A DNA stretch of 64,000 nt from Burkholderiales bacterium (lineage in GTDB: Bacteria > Pseudomonadota > Gammaproteobacteria > Burkholderiales > JAEUOS01). The position numbers and the translations under genes were made by a program. Below the pieces are notes generated by a model, which was given only the letters and a program-made list of their open reading frames with translations, did no database searches and was not told the DNA's origin. The stretch lies in assembly GCA_016790695.1 (NCBI GenBank), contig JAEUOS010000122.1:1-64000 (forward strand), written 5' to 3'. Shown one piece after another: positions 37,155 to 48,502 of this stretch (position 1 is its first letter; each line of letters begins with the position of its first letter).

Positions 37155-38622
37155 GCTTCATGCCGGTCCTGCTGTGGACCGACCTCCTGCTGTTCGCGCT
37201 CATCGGCGCGTGCCTGGTCTATGCGCGCCACGCGGCGCGCCATGCGCACCTGGCCGCGCCGTGGCTGCGCGTGCGCGCCAGCCCCACGGGCATGGCCGCC
37301 GCAACCGTGCTGCTCGCGTTCCTCGGCATCGGCGTGCTCGACAGCCTGCACTTCCGCGCCGCGCTCGAGGCCAAGCCCGGCAGCGCGGCGCCGCCGCGTT
37401 ACGCGGTCGAGGTCCGGAGCGTGCTCGACCTGCTGGCCGAGGCCGTCCTCGGGCGGATGGCCGGCAAGAGCGAAAAGACCTATTCGGCGCCGCTCGCCAC
37501 CCACGGCTACGCGCGCGAGAACGTCGAGAAGAAGCTGGCCGACGGGCGGGTGGTGCAGGTGCGCGAGCATCCGCGGCTGGTGGCGGGCGGCGCCCACCTC
37601 GCCGACCCGGCACGCGACCGCGCGGCGGACGTGGCCCTGCATGCGGGGCGGGGCGTCGCCCTGGGGTTCGTGATCTGGCTGGCGCTCGCGCTCGCGCTCC
37701 TCGCGGCGGCGGCGGCGCGGCGCGGCGGCGGCCTGGGGGACGCCTGGCGCGCGGCCTGGCAGGGCGCGGGCGCCACGCCGTGGCGGGCGATCCTGCTCAC
37801 GCTGCTGGTGCTGTGCGTCGCGGGCGGTCTCATCGCGACGCTCGGCAGCCGCTACCACCTGCTGGGCACCGACAAGGTCGGGCAGGACGTGCTCTACCAG
37901 GCGCTCAAGAGCGTGCGCACCGCCCTCGTCATCGGCACGCTCACCACGCTGGTGATGCTGCCGCTGGGGGTGCTGCTCGGCATCGCGGCCGGCTACTTCG
38001 GCGGCTGGATCGATGATCTGATCCAGTACCTCTACACCACCCTCAACTCGATTCCCGGCGTGCTGCTGATCGCCGCCGCGGTGCTGATGATGCAGGTCAC
38101 CATCGACGCCAATCCCGACTGGTTCTCGACGGCCGCCGAGCGCGCCGACTTCCGGCTGCTCGCGCTGTGCTTCATCCTGGGCATGATGAGCTGGACCGGG
38201 CTGTGCCGGCTCATGCGCGGCGAGACGCTCAAGCTGCGCGAGCTCGAGTATGTCCAGGCGGCGCGCGCCTTCGGCGTGTCGCGCCTGGCGATCATCGTCC
38301 GGCACATCCTGCCCAACGTGATGCACCTGGTGATCATCAGCGCGGTGATGGACTTCTCCGGCATGGTGCTGACCGAGGCGGTGCTCTCCTATGTCGGTGT
38401 CGGCGTCGACCCGTCGATGTCGAGCTTCGGCTCGATGATCAACGCGGCGCGCCTCGAGATGTCGCGCGAGCCGATGGTGTGGTGGTCGCTGGCGGCGGCG
38501 TTCGTGTTCATGCTGTCGCTGGTGCTGGCGGCCAACCTGTTCGCCGACACCGTGCGCGACGCGTTCGATCCGCGCCTGTCGTCCGCCGGGCGCCGGCGCG
38601 GCCGGGCGGCCGGGGAGGCCGC

Positions 38623-38626
<4 letters not shown>
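37151..38626 (+). CDS. ABC transporter permease, DppC-like with enlarged N-terminal half
   Basis: A 491-residue permease, much longer than the common 280-350. Residues 236-491 are the normal DppC core, with GTDKVGQDVLYQALKSVR and the EAA motif ELEYVQAARAFGVSR (about 363-377). In front lie extra helices (about 6-25, 46-63, 168-188 and 212-232) and a roughly 100-residue hydrophilic loop (about 65-165) that is not part of the standard fold. The loop may meet the unusually long binding protein; that is inference. It overlaps neighbours by 4 bases on each side. Confidence 0.88.
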
Positions 38627-40629
<2,003 letters not shown>

Positions 40630-40640
40630 TCGGGCGCAGC

Positions 40641-40646
40641 TACAAT
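40641..40646 (+). promoter_or_regulatory. Possible -10 box for the Bug-thioesterase genes, within a hairpin
   Basis: TACAAT (five of six consensus bases) lies in the 76-base gap after the ABC operon. It is in the loop of a small perfect hairpin (GCGCAG at 40634-40639 with CTGCGC at 40647-40652). A second hairpin, GGCGC/GCGCC, follows at 40658-40672. No -35 at proper spacing is seen. The hairpins may instead weakly end the ABC transcript. Confidence 0.3.
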
Positions 40647-40705
40647 CTGCGCTCGTCGGCGCGCGAAGCGCCGTCCCCCGACCGCCACCTTCGGAGTGCC
40701 CAGTC

Positions 40706-41677
40706 ATGAACCAGCGTCGCCTGCTCCTCAAGTCCGCTGCGGCCGCCGCCGGCCTCGCCGCCGCGCCCGGCCTCGTCCGCGCCCAGGCGTTTCCGACGCG
40801 GCCGATCAAGTACATCTGCCCGTGGCCGGCCGGCGGCTCGACCGACATCGTCATGCGCGCCTTCGCCGAGAGCGCGGGCAAGGCGCTCGGCCAGACCGTC
40901 CTGGTCGAGAACAAGCCCGGGGCCGGCGGCACCCTGGGCGCGATCGAGATGGTCAACGCGCGCCCGGACGGCTACACGCTGGCCCAGCTGCCGATCAGCG
41001 TGTTCCGCATACCGCACATGCAGAAGGTGCAGTTCGACACGCTGCGGGACTTCACCTGGATCGCCTGCCTGACCGGCTACACCTTCGGCTTCGTGGTGCG
41101 CGCCGATTCGCCGATCCGGAGCATCAAGGATCTGGTCGACTATGCGCGCGCCAACCCCGGCAAGTTCACCTACGGCAACACCGGCACCGGCACCAGCCCG
41201 CACCTGGCGGTCGAGGAGTTCGCGCAGAAGGCCGGCATCCAGCTGCAGCCGGTGCCGTACAAGGGCAACGCCGAGAACATGCAGGCGGTCCTGGGCGGGC
41301 ACGTGATGGGGGCGTCGGACGCGACCGGCTGGGGCCCGCACGTCGACGCCGGCAAGCTGCGCCTGCTCGCCACCTACGGCAGCAAGCGGACCAAGCGCTG
41401 GCCGAACGTGCCGACGCTCGACGAGCTCGGCTACAAGACCATCTCGGACTCGCCGTTCGGGGTGTGCGGCCCGAAAGGCATGGATCCCGGCGTGGTGAAG
41501 GTCCTGCACGACGCGTTCAAGAAGACGCTCGACGATCCGGCGGTGCAGGCGGTGCTCGACAAGTACGACCAGCAGGTGATCTACCTGGACACGGCCGCCT
41601 ACACCAAGTACGCGCGCGACACCTTCGCCTCGGAGAAGGCGCTGATCGAGCGCCTCGGCCTGGCCGCGAAGTCCTGA
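40706..41677 (+). CDS. Bug/TctC-family periplasmic substrate-binding protein
   Basis: A 323-residue exported receptor. The N-terminus MNQRRLLLKSAAAAAGLAAA is a Tat-like or Sec signal with cleavage near VRAQA. The mature start PTRPIKYICPWPAGGSTD and VENKPGAGG are family hallmarks; TYGNTGTGTSPHLAVEEFAQ marks the ligand domain. No TctA or TctB is nearby. It lies 10 bases before a thioesterase gene and in front of aldehyde dehydrogenase and SDR genes, which suggests it brings in an organic acid they handle. Confidence 0.93.
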   Translation: MNQRRLLLKSAAAAAGLAAAPGLVRAQAFPTRPIKYICPWPAGGSTDIVMRAFAESAGKALGQTVLVENKPGAGGTLGAIEMVNARPDGYTLAQLPISVFRIPHMQKVQFDTLRDFTWIACLTGYTFGFVVRADSPIRSIKDLVDYARANPGKFTYGNTGTGTSPHLAVEEFAQKAGIQLQPVPYKGNAENMQAVLGGHVMGASDATGWGPHVDAGKLRLLATYGSKRTKRWPNVPTLDELGYKTISDSPFGVCGPKGMDPGVVKVLHDAFKKTLDDPAVQAVLDKYDQQVIYLDTAAYTKYARDTFASEKALIERLGLAAKS

Positions 41678-41687
41678 CGGGCCGGCG

Positions 41688-42146
41688 ATGCGCTCCGATT
41701 TCACCTTCTTCCACCGCCTGCGGGTGCGCTGGTCGGAAGTCGACATGCAGAAGGTCGTGTTCAACGGGAACTACTTCAACTACTTCGACGTGGCCGTGTT
41801 CGAGTCCTGGCGCGCGATGCTCGCGGCGGGCACCGCGCGCCACGGCCCGGGCCTCAAGGAGCGCTTCGACGCGTGGATGCACGACATCTACGTGGTCAAG
41901 GCCGGCGCCGAGTACCACGCGCCCGCGCACTGGGACGACGACCTCGACATCGGCGTGCGCGTCGCGCGCCTCGGCCGCTCGTCGATGCGCACCCTGGTCG
42001 AGGTCCATCGCGGCGACGATCACCTGATTTCCGGCGAACTGATCTACGTCTACAAGGACCGGGTGGCGAACGCCGCGGCGCCGCTGCCGGCGGAATTCCG
42101 CGAGCTCGTCATGGCGTTCGAGAAGACGCCGCCGGAAACGGCCTAG
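41688..42146 (+). CDS. Acyl-CoA thioesterase, 4HBT/YbgC type
   Basis: A 152-residue hotdog-fold thioesterase. The active-site segment [20 protein letters not shown] (about 15-34) holds the catalytic Asp of the 4-hydroxybenzoyl-CoA thioesterase/YbgC group. It would hydrolyse a short or aromatic acyl-CoA to the free acid. It follows the Bug gene by 10 bases with the start in GGCG context and no strong SD, so coupling is likely. Substrate is not known. Confidence 0.85.
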   Translation: MRSDFTFFHRLRVRWSEVDMQKVVFNGNYFNYFDVAVFESWRAMLAAGTARHGPGLKERFDAWMHDIYVVKAGAEYHAPAHWDDDLDIGVRVARLGRSSMRTLVEVHRGDDHLISGELIYVYKDRVANAAAPLPAEFRELVMAFEKTPPETA

Positions 42147-42228
42147 CCGACCAGGGCGCTGCGCCCGGGGCCGCACGGACGATGCGGCCGATCGGCGGCG
42201 CGGGGCCGCCGGGCCCGATGCGCTGCGC

Positions 42229-42234
42229 TAAACT
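42229..42234 (+). promoter_or_regulatory. Possible -10 box for the aldehyde dehydrogenase gene
   Basis: TAAACT (four of six consensus bases) lies in the 125-base gap between the thioesterase and the aldehyde dehydrogenase genes, 38 bases before the ATG. No matching -35 was found. The rest of the gap is GC-rich and featureless. Confidence 0.25.
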
Positions 42235-42271
42235 TGCCCGCTTTCTCCTTCCTCACCAGATCGGTTCGCGC

Positions 42272-43705
42272 ATGAAAGCCTACGAGAAGCTCTACATCGA
42301 CGGTGCCTGGGTCTCCGGCAGCGGCGGAAAATCCATCGACGTGATCAACGCCGCGACCGAGGAGGTCATGGGCCGCATCCCCGAAGGCACGGTCGCCGAC
42401 GCCCAGGCCGCGATCGCGGCGGCGCGCGCCGCGTTCGACGGCTGGGCCGCGGTGCCGGCGGCCAGGCGCGGCGAGTATCTCGCGGCGATCCAGGCCGGCA
42501 TCAAGGCGCGTGCCGACGAGTTCGCGCGCACCATCACCGGCGAGGTCGGCGTGCCGTACAAGCTCGCGCAGCGCGTGATGGTCGGCAATCCGGTCAACAC
42601 CTTCGGCATGTACGCCGCGCTGGCGGGCAGCTTCGAGTTCGAGAAGACCGTCGGCAATTCGCTCATCGTGCGCGAGCCGGTCGGCGTGGTCGGCGCGATC
42701 ACCCCGTGGAACTTCCCGCTGCACCAGATCGCGCTCAAGGTCGCGGCGGCGCTCGCGGCCGGCTGCACCGTGGTGCTCAAGCCCTCGGAAGTGGCGCCGC
42801 TCAATGCGTTCATGCTCGCCGAGATCATCCACGAGGTCGGGCTGCCGAAGGGCGTGTTCAACCTGGTCTCCGGCTACGGACCGGTGGTGGGCGAGGCGCT
42901 CGCCGCCTCGCCGGAGGTCGACATGATCTCCTTCACCGGCTCGACGCGGGCCGGCAAGCGCGTGTCGGAACTGGCGGCCCAGACCGTCAAGCGGGTCGCC
43001 CTCGAGCTCGGCGGCAAGTCGGCGGCGATCATCCTCGACGACGCCGACCTGGCGACCGCGGTGAAGGCGACCGTGAGCTATTGCTACCTCAACTCGGGGC
43101 AGACCTGCGCAGCCACCACGCGCATGCTGGTGCCCGCGTCCCGCTACGAGGAGGCGGCGAAGATCGCGACCGAGGTCGCCGCCGGGTTCACCGTCGGCGA
43201 CCCGATGGGCGATGCGCGGCTCGGGCCGCTGATCTCCGCGGTGCAGCGCGAGCGCGTGCGCGCGTACATCAACAAGGGCATCGAGGAGGGCGCGCAGCTC
43301 CTGACCGGCGGCGCGGAGCCGCCCGAAGGACAGCCCCGCGGCTACTTCGTCAAGCCCACCGTGTTCGGCAAGGTGACCCCGGCGATGACCATCGCGCGCG
43401 AGGAGATCTTCGGGCCGGTGCTGTCGATCCTGACCTACCGGGACGAGGCCGATGCCGTGCGCATCGCCAACGACTCGGTGTACGGGCTGGCGGGCACGAT
43501 CTGGTCGAAGGACGAGGAGCGTGCCAAGGCCGTCGCGCGCCGCGTGCGCGCCGGGCAGATCGACATCAACGGCGGGCCGTTCAACCCGATGGCGCCGTTC
43601 GGCGGCTACAAGCAGTCGGGCAACGGGCGCGAGTCCGGCGTCTACGGGCTCGAGGAGTTCCTCGAGTACAAGTCGCTGCAGTTGCGCCCGGCGAAGGCGG
43701 CGTGA
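42272..43705 (+). CDS. Aldehyde dehydrogenase family protein
   Basis: A 477-residue NAD(P)-dependent aldehyde dehydrogenase. Catalytic residues are N146 (TPWNF), E245 (LELGGKS) and C279 ([10 protein letters not shown]). The ending [13 protein letters not shown] is normal for the family. It converts an aldehyde to its acid; the nearest characterised groups act on aliphatic or benzaldehyde-type substrates, and no more can be said. It overlaps the following SDR gene by one base (TGATG), so an alcohol-to-aldehyde-to-acid pair is plausible. Confidence 0.93.
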   Translation: MKAYEKLYIDGAWVSGSGGKSIDVINAATEEVMGRIPEGTVADAQAAIAAARAAFDGWAAVPAARRGEYLAAIQAGIKARADEFARTITGEVGVPYKLAQRVMVGNPVNTFGMYAALAGSFEFEKTVGNSLIVREPVGVVGAITPWNFPLHQIALKVAAALAAGCTVVLKPSEVAPLNAFMLAEIIHEVGLPKGVFNLVSGYGPVVGEALAASPEVDMISFTGSTRAGKRVSELAAQTVKRVALELGGKSAAIILDDADLATAVKATVSYCYLNSGQTCAATTRMLVPASRYEEAAKIATEVAAGFTVGDPMGDARLGPLISAVQRERVRAYINKGIEEGAQLLTGGAEPPEGQPRGYFVKPTVFGKVTPAMTIAREEIFGPVLSILTYRDEADAVRIANDSVYGLAGTIWSKDEERAKAVARRVRAGQIDINGGPFNPMAPFGGYKQSGNGRESGVYGLEEFLEYKSLQLRPAKAA

Positions 43706-44469
43706 TGGCGACGGAGACGCGGGTCGCCGTCATCACCGGCGCGGGATCGGGCATCGGCGCGGAGACCGCGCGCCAGCTCGCCGCGCGCGGGTGGCGCGTG
43801 GTCGTCAACTATCGCAGCAACGCCGACGCGGCCGCACGGGTGGTCGCCGACTGCAAGGCGGCGGGCGGCGACGCGGTCGCCGTGCAGGCCGACGTCGGCG
43901 ACGACGCGGCATGTCGCGCCCTGGTCCAGGCGGCGCTCGGCGCGTTCGGCCGGATCGACGCGCTGATGAACAACGCCGGCGAGACGAAGGCCGCGCCGGC
44001 AGCCGACCTCGATGCGCTGTCGGGCGACGATTTCCTGCGCCTCTATCGCAACAACGTCGTGTCGGTGTACCAGATGACCCGCGCCGCGGCGCCGGCCCTC
44101 AAGGCCTCCGGCGCCGGCAGCGTGGTCAACATCGGTTCGCGCGCCGGAATCACGGGCGGCGGCACCTCGACCGCCTACGCGGCGACCAAGGCCTCGGTGC
44201 ACACGCTCACGAAGTCGCTGGCGCGCGTGCTCGGACCGGAAGTGCGGGTCAACTGCGTCGCGCCCGGCTATGTCGACACGCCCTGGCATGCGCGCGGGCG
44301 CGGCGCTGCCGAGGCCGAGCGCGCCAAGGCCGGCATGATCGCCAAGGCCTCGCTGAAGAAGGTGGCCAATGCCGCCGAGATCGCGGAGGTGTGCGTGCTG
44401 CTCCTCGCCGGCGCGACCGCGATGACCGGCGAGGTGGTCTGCGTCGACGCCGGCGTCCACCTCGCCTAG
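43705..44469 (+). CDS. Short-chain dehydrogenase/reductase (SDR)
   Basis: A 254-residue classical SDR. The cofactor loop TGAGSGIG is at 11-18, NNAG at 89-92, and the catalytic S145, Y158 and K162 (YAATK) are intact. N35 and R37 after the second strand (VVNYRSNAD) suggest NADP(H) rather than NAD(H). It is translationally coupled to the aldehyde dehydrogenase. It could reduce a ketone or oxidise an alcohol; FabG-like roles are possible but not supported by context. Confidence 0.9.
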   Translation: MATETRVAVITGAGSGIGAETARQLAARGWRVVVNYRSNADAAARVVADCKAAGGDAVAVQADVGDDAACRALVQAALGAFGRIDALMNNAGETKAAPAADLDALSGDDFLRLYRNNVVSVYQMTRAAAPALKASGAGSVVNIGSRAGITGGGTSTAYAATKASVHTLTKSLARVLGPEVRVNCVAPGYVDTPWHARGRGAAEAERAKAGMIAKASLKKVANAAEIAEVCVLLLAGATAMTGEVVCVDAGVHLA

Positions 44470-44517
44470 CGCGCGTCCGCCGCGCGGCGCCTGCGCGCCG
44501 TGCCGGGACGGCCGCGC

Positions 44518-45612
44518 CTAGCGCCGCCGGTCGCGCTCGGGGTCGTACGCGCGCATGCTCTGCGTGAGGTCCAGGTCGACGGCGCGCTCGTCGATGGCCG
44601 CCTCGCGGAACAGCACGAGCAGCAGCACCAGCAGCACCGGCCCGATGATGAGGCCGACGATGCCCATGGTGCCGACGCCGCCGAAGATGCCGAACAGGAT
44701 CGCCAGGAAGGGCAGCGCGGTGCCGCCCTGGATCAGCACCGGCCGCACCACGTAGTCGGCCGCCATGACGATGATCGTGCCGAGGGAGAACACGGCGATT
44801 CCGGCGACGGGGGCGTCGCTCGCGAAGAGGATGAAGCCGATCACGCCCAGGAGCAGCGGCGCGGCCATCGGGATGAAGGCGATCACCGCGGTGATCACGC
44901 CGAGCGTCACGGCCGAGGGCACCCCGCAGATCCAGAGGAGCAGCGACAGCAGCAGCGCCTCGCCGAAGCCGACGATGACGATGCCGTTGACCGCCGCGCG
45001 CAGCGCGTCGGGCAACTGGAACACGTAGGACGGCCAGCGGCGCTCCAGCCACTTGTAGCCGATCTGGTTGACCCAGGCCGAGATCGCCTTGCCGTCCTGA
45101 TAAAAGAAATACAGCACCCAGAGCGCGAACAGCAGCGTCGCCAGGCGCGACGTGAGGTCGAGGAACACGGTCTGCGCGGCGTTGCGGATCAGGTCCAGCT
45201 GCGCCTCCAGGATCGCCGACAGGCGCTTGGGCTGCGCGAGGTACTTCTCCCAGAGCTGGGTCAGGTATTCACCGCCCAGCGGCAGCTTGTCGAGCACCGC
45301 GGGCACGGGCTTGCCGTAGGTGTCCGCCTCGATCAGGTAGGACGCCGCCGTGTACACGTCCTGGCTCAGGAACACCAGCAGCAGCGCCATCGGGCCGACG
45401 AGGAAGATCAGCACCAGCGTGGTCGAGGCCGCCGGCGCCCAGGACGCGTGCCGGTCCAGGCGCCGGGCGATCACCTCGTGCAGCGGCCAGGACGCCACCG
45501 CCAGGATCGCGGCCCACAGGATCGCGAGGATGAACGGCGAGAGGACGATGAAGGCGCCGAACAGGATCGACGCGGTGAACAGGATGCTGACCAGGAGCTT
45601 GGCGGGCGACAT
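44518..45612 (-). CDS. AI-2E (PerM/YdiK) family membrane protein
   Basis: A 364-residue protein with about seven to eight membrane segments, including two at the N-terminus (about 8-40), one at 60-85, and a cluster from 205 to 340. The segment FGIFGGVGTMGIVGLIIGPV near 305-325 is the family's conserved glycine-rich region. Members include the putative autoinducer-2 exporter TqsA and various antiporters, so the family name does not prove AI-2 transport. It stands alone between convergent SDR and same-strand IclR genes. Confidence 0.85.
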   Translation of the reverse strand: MSPAKLLVSILFTASILFGAFIVLSPFILAILWAAILAVASWPLHEVIARRLDRHASWAPAASTTLVLIFLVGPMALLLVFLSQDVYTAASYLIEADTYGKPVPAVLDKLPLGGEYLTQLWEKYLAQPKRLSAILEAQLDLIRNAAQTVFLDLTSRLATLLFALWVLYFFYQDGKAISAWVNQIGYKWLERRWPSYVFQLPDALRAAVNGIVIVGFGEALLLSLLLWICGVPSAVTLGVITAVIAFIPMAAPLLLGVIGFILFASDAPVAGIAVFSLGTIIVMAADYVVRPVLIQGGTALPFLAILFGIFGGVGTMGIVGLIIGPVLLVLLLVLFREAAIDERAVDLDLTQSMRAYDPERDRRR

Positions 45613-45690
45613 GGGCAGCGGTCGGCGGAACGGGCGACTGGTCGGAGGGCGGGCGCGGCGGACGAGACGATTCTAGACCGGCCGCCGCCT

Positions 45691-46500
45691 TCACGCGCGC
45701 ATGGCCAGTGCGCGGTTGATGCGCGCGGCCGCGTCCTTGAGCGGCGGCAGCAGCCGCCGGACCATCTGCGCCGAGGAGACCTGATGGGCGTTGGCCGAGA
45801 GGTTCATCGCGGCGATCACGCGGCCACCGCGATCGACCAGCGGCACCGCGATCGAGCGCAGGCCGTCCTCGAGTTCCTGGTCGACCAGCGCGAAGCCGTC
45901 GGCACGCACGCCGGCGATGATCTTCGTCAGCCGCGCGGGCGACGTTTCGGTGTGACGGGTGCGCGGGTGCAGGTCGCTGCGCGCCAGCACGCGTGCGAGT
46001 TCCTCCGGCGGCAGCGCCGAGAGCAGAACCCGCCCCATCGCGCTGCACCAGGCCGGCAGGCGGCTGCCGATGGCGAGGCTGATCGCCATGATCTTGGCGG
46101 TCGGCACGCGCTGGATGTAGACGATCTCGGTGCCTTCGAGGACCGAGGCGGAGCACGATTCGTGGACCGCGCGCGAGAGTTCCTCCATGATCGGCTCGGC
46201 GAGATTCCACAGCGGCGTGGTCGAGAGGTAGGCGTAGCCGAGATCGAGGATGCGCGCGGTCAGGCGAAACTGGCGGCCGTCCTGGGCGACGTAGCCGAGC
46301 GCCTGCAGCGTGAGCAGGATGCGCCGCGCGCCGGCGCGGTCCAGGCCGGTGCGCGCGGCGACCTCCGAGAGCGTCTGGGACGGGGCGTCCGCGGCAAACG
46401 CGCGGATCACGGCGAGACCGCGCGCGAACGACTGGACGTAGCTGTCGCTCGGCGCCGGCGGCGGTCCTCCTTGCAGTGCAGCATCCGCACGCGGGTTCAC
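45691..46500 (-). CDS. IclR-family regulator of the catabolic island (PcaR/PobR type)
   Basis: A 269-residue regulator. The N-terminal winged helix (about 20-85) contains SFARGLAVIRAFA and SEVAARTGLDRAGARRILLTL. The effector-binding IclR domain (about 95-262) has YLSTTPLWNLAEPIMEEL and IAVPLVDRGGRVIAAMNLS, typical of the PcaR/PobR/CatR branch that governs beta-ketoadipate genes. The GTG at 46500 is chosen because AGGGGAC sits 7 bases before it; the frame is open further upstream without a start site. It is divergent from the maleylacetate reductase gene and probably activates the island. Confidence 0.9.
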   Translation of the reverse strand: MNPRADAALQGGPPPAPSDSYVQSFARGLAVIRAFAADAPSQTLSEVAARTGLDRAGARRILLTLQALGYVAQDGRQFRLTARILDLGYAYLSTTPLWNLAEPIMEELSRAVHESCSASVLEGTEIVYIQRVPTAKIMAISLAIGSRLPAWCSAMGRVLLSALPPEELARVLARSDLHPRTRHTETSPARLTKIIAGVRADGFALVDQELEDGLRSIAVPLVDRGGRVIAAMNLSANAHQVSSAQMVRRLLPPLKDAAARINRALAMRA

Positions 46501-46525
46501 TGCGCAGTCCCCTGATTTTTCATGT

Positions 46526-46550
46526 GTTCTGATAGCGAACCCGGATTCGC
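46526..46550. promoter_or_regulatory. Probable IclR operator with three half-sites
   Basis: In the divergent gap, GTTC-N7-GAAC (46526-46540) forms one dyad, and GCGAA-N6-TTCGC (46535-46550) forms an overlapping second dyad. This gives three half-sites in a row, the arrangement known for PcaU/PobR-type IclR regulators. The first 15 bases resemble the Pseudomonas PcaR box in their ends and right half. The site ends exactly before the TTGACA -35 of the maleylacetate reductase promoter, an activator position. Confidence 0.55.
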
Positions 46551-46579
46551 TTGACAAACCGGCACACCCTGCGCATTCT
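46551..46579 (+). promoter_or_regulatory. Promoter of the hydroxyquinol island
   Basis: A perfect -35 TTGACA at 46551-46556 is followed after 17 bases by a poor -10, CATTCT (46574-46579, three of six). The strong -35 with weak -10 next to the IclR half-sites fits an activated promoter. It lies 85 bases before the maleylacetate reductase start. Confidence 0.5.
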
Positions 46580-46663
46580 CCTGCGCCGCCGGTTGCATCG
46601 TTCTCGTGCCGAACATCTCGCCGCCAGACGAACGACAACCCGAACGGTAACCCAATTCCCGCC

Positions 46664-47740
46664 ATGCTGCAATTCGTCTACTCCTCGCACCCGGGCCGCG
46701 TGGTCTTCGGCGCGGGCGCGCTCGCCCACCTCGAGCGCGAGGTCGGGCTGCTCGGCGCGCAGCGCGCGCTGGTGCTGTGCACGCCGGAGCAGCGCGCCGC
46801 AGCCGAGGAGGTCGCGCGCCGCCTCGGTCCGCGCTGCGCCGGCATCTTCGACCGCGCCGCCATGCATGTGCCGGTCGAGACCGCGCGAGCCGCGCGCGAA
46901 GCGGCTGCCCGCCTCGGCGCGGACTGTGCCGTGGCCATCGGCGGGGGATCGACCACCGGGCTCGGCAAGGCGATCGCGCTGGAATCGTCGCTGCCGATCC
47001 TCGCGATCCCGACCACCTATGCGGGCTCGGAAATGACGGCGATCTATGGCGTCACCGAGGACGGCCAGAAGAAGACCGGGCGCGATCCGCGCGTGCTGCC
47101 GCGCACGGTGATCTACGACCCCGAACTGACGCTCGACCTGCCGACCGGCCTGTCCGCGGTCAGCGGGATGAACGCGATCGCCCATGCCGTCGAGGCGCTG
47201 TACGCGGTCGACGCCAATCCGGTGATATCGCTGGTCGCGGAGGAAGGCATCCGCGCGCTCGCCGCCGGCCTGCCCGCGCTGATGACGGCGCCGCGCGACC
47301 TGGCGGCGCGCGCCGACGCGCTCTACGGCGCGTGGCTGTGCGGCATCGCGCTCAATGGCTGCGCGATGGCGCTGCATCACAAGCTGTGCCACACGCTCGG
47401 CGGCAGCTTCAACCTGCCGCATGCGGAAACCCATACCGTGGTCCTGCCGCACGCGGTCGCCTACAACGCGCCCGCGGCGCCGGCGGCGATGCGGCGGATC
47501 GCCGCCGCGCTGGGGGCGGCCGGCGCGGCCGCCGGCCTGATCGACCTCGAGCGCCGGCTCGGCACCCCGCGCTCGCTGGCGGCGATCGGCATGCCCGCCG
47601 ACGGCCTCGACCGGGCCGCCGATCTCGCCGTCGCCGCGCCGTATCCGAATCCGCGCCCGCTCGAGCGTGCCGCGATCCGCGCGCTGCTCGACGACGCCTA
47701 CCACGGCCGCGCGCCGGCCGACACCGGGGAGAATCCATGA
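46664..47740 (+). CDS. Maleylacetate reductase
   Basis: A 358-residue iron-containing-alcohol-dehydrogenase-fold enzyme. It has the NAD-binding AIGGGSTTGLGKA and histidine-rich metal/active-site parts GMNAIAHAVEALY, HHKLCHTLGG and LPHAETHTVVLPH. The N-terminus FVYSSHPGRVVFGAGA is specific to maleylacetate reductases, which reduce maleylacetate to 3-oxoadipate. That is the product line of hydroxyquinol 1,2-dioxygenase, encoded at 54203. The stop overlaps the CoA-transferase A start by 4 bases. No strong ribosome site precedes the ATG. Confidence 0.93.
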   Translation: MLQFVYSSHPGRVVFGAGALAHLEREVGLLGAQRALVLCTPEQRAAAEEVARRLGPRCAGIFDRAAMHVPVETARAAREAAARLGADCAVAIGGGSTTGLGKAIALESSLPILAIPTTYAGSEMTAIYGVTEDGQKKTGRDPRVLPRTVIYDPELTLDLPTGLSAVSGMNAIAHAVEALYAVDANPVISLVAEEGIRALAAGLPALMTAPRDLAARADALYGAWLCGIALNGCAMALHHKLCHTLGGSFNLPHAETHTVVLPHAVAYNAPAAPAAMRRIAAALGAAGAAAGLIDLERRLGTPRSLAAIGMPADGLDRAADLAVAAPYPNPRPLERAAIRALLDDAYHGRAPADTGENP

Positions 47741-48423
47741 TCAACAAGATCGCCGCATCGGCCGCCGCCGCGCTGGCGGGCGTGCGCGACGGCGCCACCG
47801 TGCTGCTCGGCGGCTTCGGCGGCGCCGGCATGCCCGACGAACTCATCGACGCGCTGATCGAGCACGGGGCGCGCGATCTGGTGATCGTCAGCAACAATGC
47901 GGGCAACGGCGAGACCGGCATCGCGGCGCTGCTCAAGGCCGGCCGGGTGCGCAAGATCGTCTGCTCGTTCCCGCGCCAGGCCGACTCGCACCACTTCGAC
48001 AGCCTCTATCGCGCCGGCAAGCTGGAGCTCGAACTGGTGCCGCAGGGCAACCTGGCGGAGCGCGTCCGTGCCGCGGGCGCCGGCGTCGGCGCGTTCTACA
48101 CGCCGACCGGCTACGGCACCGACCTGGCCAAGGGCAAGGAGGTGCGCGAGATCGGCGGGCGCATGTACGTGCTCGAGTACCCGATCCACGGCGACCTCGC
48201 GCTCGTCAAGGCCGAGCGCGGCGACCGCTGGGGCAACCTCACCTACCGCAAGGCGGCGCGCAATTTCGGTCCGATCATGGCATCGGCGGCGCGCTGCACC
48301 GTCGCGCAGGTCTACGAGACGGTCGAACTCGGCGGCCTCGACCCGGAGATCATCGTCACCCCCGGCATCTTCGTCACCCATGTGGTGCCGGTGCCGCGTT
48401 CCGGCGCGCGGGAGGCCGCGTGA
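47737..48423 (+). CDS. 3-oxoacid (3-oxoadipate) CoA-transferase subunit A
   Basis: A 228-residue alpha subunit of a family I CoA-transferase (PcaI/ScoA type). The N-terminal VLLGGFGGAGMPDELIDAL is the CoA-binding signature, and FYTPTGYGTDLAKGKE is also typical. With subunit B it moves CoA from succinyl-CoA to 3-oxoadipate. It is assigned to 3-oxoadipate rather than acetoacetate because it overlaps the maleylacetate reductase gene; that choice rests on context. A 79-base gap separates it from subunit B. Confidence 0.9.
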   Translation: MINKIAASAAAALAGVRDGATVLLGGFGGAGMPDELIDALIEHGARDLVIVSNNAGNGETGIAALLKAGRVRKIVCSFPRQADSHHFDSLYRAGKLELELVPQGNLAERVRAAGAGVGAFYTPTGYGTDLAKGKEVREIGGRMYVLEYPIHGDLALVKAERGDRWGNLTYRKAARNFGPIMASAARCTVAQVYETVELGGLDPEIIVTPGIFVTHVVPVPRSGAREAA

Positions 48424-48502
48424 GCGCCGCGGCCCGCGCGTGCGGATGGCGGAACCTGCGGCCGTCGCAGCGGCTCGCGCGCAGTCAGAGGAGGGCAGGC
48501 CA

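Noticed and set aside
44518..45612. AI-2E protein as evidence of quorum sensing
   Set aside because: The family name covers many transporters, and no luxS or lsr gene is in the window.
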